DNA from: Phaeoceros laevis
Taxonomy: Eukaryota > Anthocerotophyta > Anthocerotopsida > Notothyladales
Assembly (NCBI GenBank): GCA_049999765.1
Contig: JBNGIQ010009324.1
Coordinates: 169,583 to 206,237, forward strand
Direction: 5' to 3'
Length of the DNA: 36,655 nucleotides
The notes under the pieces were generated by a model that was not told where the DNA came from, searched no databases, and saw only the letters and a program-made list of their open reading frames with translations. A program made the position numbers and the translations under genes. Position 1 is the stretch's first letter; the number at the start of each line of letters is the position of its first letter. Shown one piece after another: positions 30,153 to 36,655 of the stretch.

Positions 30153-31311
30153 CTAGCGACTCCGACCCTCCTTAGCTGGCAGATGACCGGATAGATTTGG
30201 AGTAAAAAAAAAGGAGAACCCACACCTAAAAGACTACCAAGGGAATCGCGTGTGCTGCCTTTTGGTTGGGACTGTCAATGTGGGAAGCTCATAGTAGCTA
30301 GCAATGTTCACAATGGCAACTACCTACCAACTTAATAGATTAATGAGCGAAAACTCCCACAAACGGAGTACCAGAACATTCTGGTTTCTGGTCTTTTATT
30401 GCTGCCTATGAATCTATGATTAGTAACTCGAATTTCAAAATAATTTATCATCGTGATCCATGTGTTTGTTCTATTGCTTACGACATGTTGCTTAAGGGAG
30501 GGGGTGCGAGGTTTGGGTACATCGATAATTGATGAAAACGAGTGGAGTGTCACCCGCTTCCCACTGTGAGAACAACCAGTGGACCACCCAGCAGGTCATC
30601 ATACAAAAATAACCTGCAATATCAGGTGAATCAAATACTATTGAGCCACGTGTCCCGGCGGCTTCATTATTTGATTTTCAAACAAGTGCCCAACAAACCC
30701 TCACGTTGCTTTTCCAGTCAAGAGCCCGCGGGGTCCCGGTTGCCGCCCGCGGGGTTTTCCAAAACCAAACTTGCTCTAGAGCTAGTTGGCACTGGATAGG
30801 ATTCTTTAATTGCTTGTAGGAGGTCACATGGTTATCCATTATTTTCGTGAGTAAGTTAGTTAGAAAGATCTCGGCAAGAGTTACAAAATTTGCTATGGTC
30901 TTGATGAGAAATTCTACTAACATCTATTTTTAAATGTTTGTTAAAGTTTTGAAGGTATTAAAAGTAAAATAATTCATGACTAAATCATGGAGTAGTTATT
31001 TTTCAAGATTTTTACTGGACGTTGTAGAGCACAATCTGAAGTGCTGGCATACAGATTTTCGTACAAAAATGTTCAGAAGAGTGGCCATGAATGATAATAA
31101 AGTAGCTGATATTTTATTATCACATTTCTGAGCTTACTAGCTTATGCAAAAATATGAGTACACCCGAGCTCACTACTTCCCAAGGCATGCCGAGCATCTC
31201 GTTTTTAGCAGGCCGTTCTCAAGTTTAGAAAACAGATAGTCCCCACCAAAAGGCAGCAGACCTAATTCCCTTGCAAAGTCTGTTTGGGTATCGGTATAGC
31301 GCGGCTCCTTG
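30153..31311. other. AT-rich spacer without recognised gene
   Basis: No gene, RNA or clear mobile element. A short direct repeat GCCCGCGGGG occurs near 30722 and 30744. Confidence 0.4.
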
Positions 31312-31354
31312 CTACTACTACTACTACTGGATGTGTTTCTCCACTACTACTACT
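31312..31354. repeat. Two (CTA)n microsatellites
   Basis: (CTA)n runs at 31312-31328 and 31342-31354 are separated by 13 bp. Confidence 0.85.
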
Positions 31355-31384
31355 AGACAAGATGTTGAAACTTGTTTGAATTCA

Positions 31385-31600
31385 AGAAAGCAAACAAGTT
31401 TCAACATTAAAACACAGATAAGTAGGCAATTACAAAAAGCAAGCATTGTCAAGTTTCAAGAGTCTAGTATGCAACTTCAGAAAGCAAACAAGTTTCAACA
31501 TGAAACACAAACAAGTATGCATTACAAAAAGCAGGCATTGTCACGCTTCAAAAGTCTAGTCTGCATTGTTAGAAAGCAAACAAATTTTGCAATTCTTGTC
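31385..31600. repeat. About 93-bp tandem repeat, two and a half copies
   Basis: AGAAAGCAAACAA recurs at 31385, 31479 and 31571 (spacings 94 and 92). Shared internal blocks are AAGTTTCAACAT, TTACAAAAAGCA and GCATTGTCA. An open frame crosses the array (31271-31672) but reads as low-complexity Gln/Lys-rich sequence, and I do not call it a gene. Confidence 0.8.
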
Positions 31601-31763
31601 ACTTGGCTGCTTGGATTTGGAGTACTATACAGGTTTTATGCAGAGGTTGGTGTCATATTATATGCAATCTAATAGCATTGATCATTTACGTGGATTTGCT
31701 CTATATGAAAGTCTTAGAGATGATGGAGGGCCAATAGCTACTGGTGGAATTCAAGTCTTTGTA

Positions 31764-31890
31764 TCGCTTCGAGTCTTATCAAGTCACTGTCCACATCAAG
31801 GTCTGGATTGACTTGCACGTCGTAGTTGTCCGCGGACAACTCAGTGGAGCAAACGGCTGCTTGGCCCACTTGTGCCACAGTGTCAAAATC
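31764..31890 (-). other. Possible isolated or decayed exon
   Basis: The minus strand reads TTGTGTGTAG|GATTTTGACACTG, an acceptor-like site, followed by an open acidic stretch (DFDTVAQVGQAAVCSTELSA, DLDVDSDLIRLEAIQRLEFH) to a stop. It reads like protein but belongs to no family I recognise, and no partner exon is evident. Confidence 0.25.
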
Positions 31891-32229
31891 CTACACACAA
31901 CATAAAAAAAGCACTATGTATTGAAGTGGAACAAATTGTTGGATGGAGCCAACTTGCACCTAGGGCCTTAGCATGCACAGAAACTTAAATTGCACATTGT
32001 CTGCACCACATGCAAGTGTGTGTGTAGATATTTTTGAGGAGGTTGACACGATACCATTTGAAGTGTTCAAGTGTTGCATGGGCCACCCACTGCTCCGCCG
32101 TGCGATCGAAGTCTAGCAATGGGGGCCCTATGGAGCGCTGGGAAGGTTGCACAGCAGGTGTGACGGCTTGGATTCATCTCCCAGCAGGCCGTTTTTGACC
32201 GGTAAAATTGTTTACAAGATTAGCCCTGA
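31891..32229. other. Spacer left of the CACTA element
   Basis: No feature recognised. Confidence 0.4.
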
Positions 32230-32743
32230 CACTACAAGAAAAAAGGCAAAAGTATCACGAATGGCAATCACGGTCCGTGCGAAATCTATCACGGTTGCGG
32301 CTTTTTGTCACGGAAAATAGCAAAAACGGTGATCCGTGTCGAAACCGTGACTAAAGGCATACCGTGCTTGGAAAATAAATCACGGCATGTAAGCTAGGCC
32401 ACGGAGCTGATGAGCCAGGGGCGGGCCCACTCCTCGCAAGTGCCAAAGAAGATCACGGGCCGGGCGGGCAATGGGAGCTGGTTAGCTTGTCCCGGCCAAC
32501 TGCTCCCACGTGCCCCAGTGGATATTCGGCGGGGAATAATGGGCCGACCTTGCAATGGGACGTGGGGTAGCCCGGCCCAGCCCGGCACATATGAGGTCGC
32601 CATTAGTTTTGACCTAGTCACACACACCACCCGGAAAAACCATGTCAACAAAGCGTGTCATGCGCCATTTTTAACACGAACACAGACCGTGATTAAAAAC
32701 CGTGATTGCCAGCCGTGATTATTTTGGCTTTTTTTTAGTAGTG
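32230..32743. mobile_element. Miniature non-autonomous CACTA (En/Spm-type) transposon, 514 bp
   Basis: The element begins CACTACAAGAAAA and ends TTTTAGTAGTG, giving inverted termini of about 30 bp with some mismatches (CACTACAAGAAAAAAGGC versus CACTACTAAAAAAAAGCC). The subterminal regions are packed with short repeats in both orientations (TCACGG and CCGTGA/CCGTGATT, at least ten copies), which are transposase-binding sites in this superfamily. Flanks are TGA (32227-32229) and TGG (32744-32746), compatible with a 3-bp target duplication with one change. The 514-bp interior has no transposase, so it depends on an autonomous relative elsewhere. The GC-rich core (32400-32600) may be captured host sequence. 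Confidence 0.88.
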
Positions 32744-33545
32744 TGGGTCATGGAAACTGAGCCAAGACATGACATTTTCATCAGACAATTTGTACTTTAG
32801 CTCAACTTGCAGCTCAAGTTGCTGTCACACTTCCAGGTAAGCCAGAGGACTACCTTGCATATGCTTCAAACATACATCTTCTAGAATTATTTTGCGCCCC
32901 ATGGACTTTGTCGACAAACTCAGTAAATTTTTGCGGAGACATGAATTCGCATACACCGTTTCCACCTATCCTCATCATCAGCTGCATACCTTGTCATAAG
33001 GAACTTCTAGAACCATGTCTTGGATCTTTCCTTCACCCACCAACCGATCAAAATGTGGTCAGTTGGTCCTTTAAGGGTTAAAGTCCCCAGTACATTCATG
33101 TTGTTGTTGTTGTTTGATATTTGAAAAGGTTTACATGGTCCCATCAAGGTCCCCCTGATGTAATACCAATGAGCGCATCCTTTCTTTCCTGGTGGGCATC
33201 CTTCCTTTCTTGGCGGGCATGCTTCCTTTTATTGGGCTGGGAGAATTTGTGATGAACAAATGAATGAATTTCAGTATACTGTTGAAATCCAGGCAGTACG
33301 TCAAGGTGTGACATAGAACTCTCTAACCATTTAGTGCTTGCTTAGCTAAGACCCCACTAGCTAGTCTAGGTGGAAGAAACCTAAACTAACCTAACTAGTG
33401 TGTGCCTAACTAGTACACATGTGATGAGCTATTGTAGACTTACTCGTACACTGCGTCCTGTGTCTGTGTCGCAAAATGAAACAAGGTCATATGGTGGCTA
33501 GCCCTAGTTTAGCAGCGCGGGAGCCATGCAAAACGGGAGATCGGC
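32744..33545. other. Spacer with minor repeats
   Basis: Contains a (GTT)n run near 33100 and short repeats of GGTGGGCATCCTTCCTTTCT type at 33170-33230. Minus-strand sequence near 32990-32862 gives a short open frame (MQLMMRIGGNGVCEFMSPQK) with no known domain. No gene is called. Confidence 0.35.
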
Positions 33546-33595
33546 GACATATATTGTTGAAATAAGCTTAGACATATATTGTTGAAATAAGCTTA
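33546..33595. repeat. Exact 25-bp tandem duplication
   Basis: The 25-bp unit GACATATATTGTTGAAATAA plus GCTTA occurs twice in direct succession (33546-33570, 33571-33595). Confidence 0.9.
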
Positions 33596-33929
33596 CTATA
33601 CTCGTTCTCATGCAGGTGCCCAAAACAAGGGCTAAAGAAGGACTTTCCATGGGACCACCAACCTCTTCAAATATACATACACCTATCGTACTCAAATGAT
33701 AGTTCAAACCAGCAATGGATGTACTAGATATCTTATTCCAAGGAGTATAATTGGAAGGGCACGTACATGGGAGGCTGTATGTCTACGAAGAAGACTGCGG
33801 GACAGTGCAGATCAACCCTTTGAGTGGGATGATGTTTTGTCACTAGAGGCTCGCCCCTTGGGTTTGAAGTTGTGACCGGTGCTGGGGTGAAACTCTGTGT
33901 GAGATTGTCATCATGGCGTAAGCCCATCA

Positions 33930-34462
33930 TAAGGTGCGCGCATAGCAGGACCTTCTCCTGAGTATGTTACGAGGGAGGGCAAAGTCAGCTTTTTGGTGAG
34001 ACAGTATGGGGAGGAATTGAAGGAAGCTGCTCTGGGCAGGTCAAAACACCAGAATTTGAGAGAAGGTGCTCTATTGTTGGATATGAATGGGTACCTCACT
34101 CTTGACTTAGGTTAATACCTCCCTTTCCTAGGAAGAGAGGAGACGTTCCAAGCGTTTCTTGGTGCTGGCGCAGAGATCTTCAACACATTTCTGGCTGGCA
34201 GGCCAGTGGAGGACAATACATGGCCAAGATGTGAACCGGATGCGTTCTATCGGCTAACTTTTTAGTTGCCTTGGTGACATTCCCAGGGGCGGGCAAGACT
34301 ACGTTCTGGCTTCAACTTTTCTGTCAAGATCTTCTCCTTCGTGGCTTGATGCATATCATCAGGACTAGTCCATCTTTGAGCCAAAATATACCGTCCCTGC
34401 TGTCCAAATATATCTTTCTAATCAAGGGAGTGTACAAGGGAAAGATGTCGTCATGCTGACCC
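33930..34462 (+). pseudogene. Probable decayed coding segment with an FPGAGKT motif
   Basis: The plus strand reads as protein in pieces. From about 33932: ARIAGPSPEYVTREGKVSFL, VRQYGEELKEAALGRSKHQN and LLLDMNGYLTLDLG, then a stop. In the same frame it resumes with GREETFQAFLGAGAEIFNTF, PVEDNTWPRCEPDAFYRLTF and another stop. A frame change then gives LVALVTFPGAGKTTFWLQLF to the stop near 34460. FPGAGKT resembles the phosphosulfate-binding loop of sulfotransferases or a degenerate P-loop; the family is not established. Stops and the frame change indicate a pseudogene, or exons whose borders I could not place. Confidence 0.4.
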
Positions 34463-34471
34463 GACACTACC

Positions 34472-34492
34472 CACTACTACTACTACTACTAC
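34472..34492. repeat. (CTA)n microsatellite
   Basis: About seven units of CTA/TAC. Confidence 0.85.
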
Positions 34493-34600
34493 ATCTTTCT
34501 TCTAGGCTAGCTTCGGGAGGGCGCACCTCCCTGCAAGGTAAAGATCTATCAATCCACCAATCCACCTAGTGTGCCGTGTGGCGTCGGCTAGCATGTAGTG

Positions 34601-34760
34601 TCTACTACTACTACTATTAAGGTTAGCTAGAAGGCACATTGGCTTGTAGTTTATTTCCTTACCATTCTCTTTGAGGTTTCTACTACTACTACTACTACTA
34701 AGGTTAGCTAGAAGGCACATTGGCTTGTAGTTTATTTCCTTACCACTCTCTGTGAGGCTA
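34601..34760. repeat. 81-bp tandem duplication led by (CTA)n
   Basis: Each unit begins with a (CTA)n run and continues AAGGTTAGCTAGAAGGCACA to CTCT.TGAGG; the AAGGTTAGC blocks start at 34619 and 34700. The two copies are nearly identical except for the number of CTA units. Confidence 0.9.
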
Positions 34761-34816
34761 CACGAGGGCAATAATCTTAGCAAGAGAGTGTTCAGGTGCA
34801 CTCTTCTCGAAAAACC

Positions 34817-34863
34817 TGACGAGGTGTTCGATTCCCATGAGGAGTCGGCTAAACACCATAATC
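34817..34863 (+). repeat. SINE-like repeat copy 1 with B-box-like motif
   Basis: A 47-bp segment with GGTGTTCGATTCCC, close to a tRNA B-box, then GGCTAAACACCATAATC and a short TAC-rich end. A second copy lies at 35444-35490 with four differences. Confidence 0.5.
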
Positions 34864-35295
34864 AACTTACTACTCCTTACTTCTCTCTTCTTCGATTCTT
34901 TAATTAAGATATATTATAAAATAGAACAGAATAAATTTATTTATGGTGTTTTAGTGGATGCCTAAGTCCTCAAGCCCACACTTGCAAGTTGCAGCAAATG
35001 AAGGGCCACAAAATAGGAAACTAGACCTATATATAGACTATATAATATGTAGAACTTTTAGAAGATTACCTAATACCTATAGATGTATGTAATGTAGACA
35101 ATATAATATATGCAACTACTAGGGGCACGACCCTGCAAGAGTTTTCCACCAAACCTGGTCGTTGTAAGTTGTTTGTAGTAAGACTACTTAGCACGTTTCA
35201 GATTGCTCTCCTTTGCAGAAAGTTACTTAGTTAGTAACCATAGGACGTTCCCGTGCAACCTCTTTGGGCGTTTGCAAGCTTCAACTTGGCGGTTG
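34864..35295. other. AT-rich spacer
   Basis: No gene or RNA recognised. Very AT-rich around 34900-35110. Confidence 0.4.
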
Positions 35296-35389
35296 TAGCC
35301 CCAAAAGGTCGATTGCAAGCAACTTAGGTAGACCAAGGTCCCTAGCCCCAAAAGGTCGATTGCAAGCAACTTAGGTAGACCAAGGTCCC
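35296..35389. repeat. Near-exact 47-bp tandem duplication
   Basis: The unit TAGCCCCAAAAGGTCGATTG... through GACCAAGGTCCC occurs at 35296-35342 and again at 35343-35389. A shorter GGACGGGGG.CTCCCG repeat follows at once. Confidence 0.9.
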
Positions 35390-35443
35390 TGGACGGGGGG
35401 CTCCCGCCTTGGACGGGGGCTCCCGGTCGCCGGTCGAAATACA

Positions 35444-35490
35444 TGACGCGGTGTTCAATTCCCATGTGGAGTTGGCTAAACACCATAATC
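35444..35490 (+). repeat. SINE-like repeat copy 2
   Basis: Second copy of the 47-bp segment found at 34817-34863 (four mismatches), again followed by a CTACTACTA-like end. It lies 54 bp beyond the chitinase stop codon, in its likely 3' UTR. Confidence 0.5.
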
Positions 35491-35543
35491 TTCCTACTAC
35501 TATTACAAGCCACTTCATCAGGGTCCTGAAGTCTTTACGACGT

Positions 35544-36655
35544 TCAGGCGAAGGGCGTCTGGTTGGCGCAATCGACGTTGTTGCCAGTGGACACCCCCAA
35601 TAGGCCAGCGTAGCGGTTGAAAAAGCCGATGCGGTCCTGCACCCGAGGATCCGTGCCGTGGCCGCACTCGAGGCCGCCGTTGATGATGTTGGTGGTGAGT
35701 CCGAACCCAGGGAGCCGGTTGGCGCTCTGGTCCGCGGCCGAAGGCGTCCACTGCCCGGTCATGGCCGCGTGAGCCGAGGGCTTAGGGGACTGCGCTGTCA
35801 TCCAGAACCAGATGGCTGTTTTCCACGAAACCACGGCGTCGTTTTCCACCAGCTCAGGGCTGGCCAGCAGATTCACACCCACGGCATTCCCGGCCGGCCC
35901 GTAGTTGTAGTTCCTGCGCATACATATATACACCAATTTTGCCAAAAATGTCATGCGCGCATCAATTGAAGATTTCCAACGCTCTTTAGAAGTGCAAGGT
36001 TCCTGCAGGCATAAATTTTCAGCACGGTTGGTTGAATTCAGCACCCGTGGCAGAATTGCGATTTTACCAGGAGAGTTGGATAGGGCCTCGGCCACAGTAG
36101 CTCTTTCCCGAGGCGCAAGGCCATTGAGCGACGGTGTTGGGGTCGCAGTAGCCGTTGGCAGGGCAATTGAGCTCCTTCTTGAAGCACAATCCCCAAGCGT
36201 ACGGGCCGTCGGGAGCAGATGCCCATCCCCCTGCCACAAATTTATTTGGGAAATGCATGCATACCCATGGTCAGACCTGTCTGTGGACAGACTATCTAAA
36301 ATTGTGGAAATCAAATGGCTTGGATATGCATCTCGAGATCACTTGTAAGCTTCTTCTTGAAGGAAGGAAATAAAAAATTTGGCAGAGCTCTTCAAGATTT
36401 CTTACCGGTGGTCTCATGCGAGACTTGAGCAAGGAATGCGGCCAATTCCCTCTTGTTCGTAGTGGCGTCCCCTGCCGTGCCGAACCCTGGGAAAGCACTT
36501 GCTGCGCTAATGAATGCGCCGTAGGTGTAGAAGCCCGGAGAGCAGGCACCGTCGTTGGTGTGGAGGAAGAACTGGTTGTACACGCTCTCCGTTATGATGC
36601 TGCCTACGTCTTGTGCCAACACCTGCTGCGAGCTGCAGATAATATTAAGCAGGAC
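35544..36655 (-). CDS. Chitinase, glycoside hydrolase family 19, 5' end beyond the window
   Basis: GH19 chitinases hydrolyse chitin beta-1,4 bonds by inversion. Exons: 36655-36406 (partial), 36230-36068 and 35913-35544, with GT-AG introns of 175 and 154 bp. Both junctions restore classic motifs ([19 protein letters not shown] and [18 protein letters not shown]). Seen in order: [39 protein letters not shown], the first catalytic Glu in SHETTG, the second in [24 protein letters not shown], the WFWMT helix, [10 protein letters not shown] and a Cys-containing C-terminus [12 protein letters not shown]. The active site looks complete. At the right edge a TTATCTGCAG acceptor-like site may mark another intron, so a signal peptide and possibly a chitin-binding domain lie outside. 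The lack of a long C-terminal extension argues against vacuolar targeting; secretion is likely. Confidence 0.95.

Noticed and set aside
31271-31672. 133-codon frame through the 93-bp repeats
   Set aside because: Encoded sequence is low-complexity and driven by tandem repeats and (CTA)n runs.
34271-34459. True P-loop NTPase
   Set aside because: The residue four before GK is Thr, not Gly/Ala, and the surrounding frame is broken by stops.
34502-34801. 99-codon minus-strand frame containing the 81-bp repeat
   Set aside because: Repeat period happens to be a multiple of three; no domain or signal peptide.

Overview
This is a nuclear segment from a green plant, most likely a non-seed land plant (moss, liverwort or lycophyte grade; the species cannot be fixed from sequence alone). 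The evidence is: GT-AG introns of 81 to 579 bp, a complete DYW-type cytidine-deaminase domain (an organelle RNA-editing hallmark), plant-only families (BAG with a ubiquitin-like domain, Gnk2/DUF26, X8/CBM43, GH19 chitinase, PLAT-lipoxygenase) and a short CACTA-type transposon. Three assembly gaps are present (420-519, 18739-18748, 21291-21690).

Layout. The left 18 kb is gene-rich. A lipoxygenase (minus, 1-1128) runs off the left edge. Next is a head-to-head pair: a protein joining a PDF motif (as in organellar single-stranded DNA-binding proteins) to a DYW domain (minus, 3469-5524), and an intronless single-pass membrane protein (plus, 5948-7945). A BAG co-chaperone (plus, 10881-12552) converges on a secreted alpha/beta hydrolase (minus, 13314-14465). 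The hydrolase is itself head-to-head with a SWIM-RING protein (plus, 14877-16007). About 1.5 kb downstream lies a decayed partial copy of the SWIM-RING second exon and 3' flank (17110-17765).

The right half is AT-richer, gene-poor and full of tandem repeats: a 71-bp minisatellite at 23367-23907, several 25- to 120-bp tandem duplications and repeated (CTA)n tracts. It also holds a 514-bp CACTA miniature element (32230-32743), tRNA-like or SINE-like pieces and fragments of decayed coding sequence. Set in this are small or secreted genes, all on the minus strand: a Gnk2-domain protein (18122-18667), a beta-1,3-glucanase-like protein with an X8 domain and GPI signal (20761-22058, interrupted by a gap), a secreted eight-cysteine protein (28804-29232) and a GH19 chitinase with both catalytic glutamates (35544 to the right edge).

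Functionally, the window is rich in products expected at the cell surface or in stress responses (oxylipin synthesis, glucan and chitin hydrolysis, cysteine-rich secreted proteins). The housekeeping-like genes (organelle nucleic acid or RNA editing, co-chaperone, ubiquitin ligase) sit in the left block. The most unusual observation is the spliced PDF-DYW fusion, which has no PPR tract and carries a four-copy, 29-residue charged repeat between its two domains.
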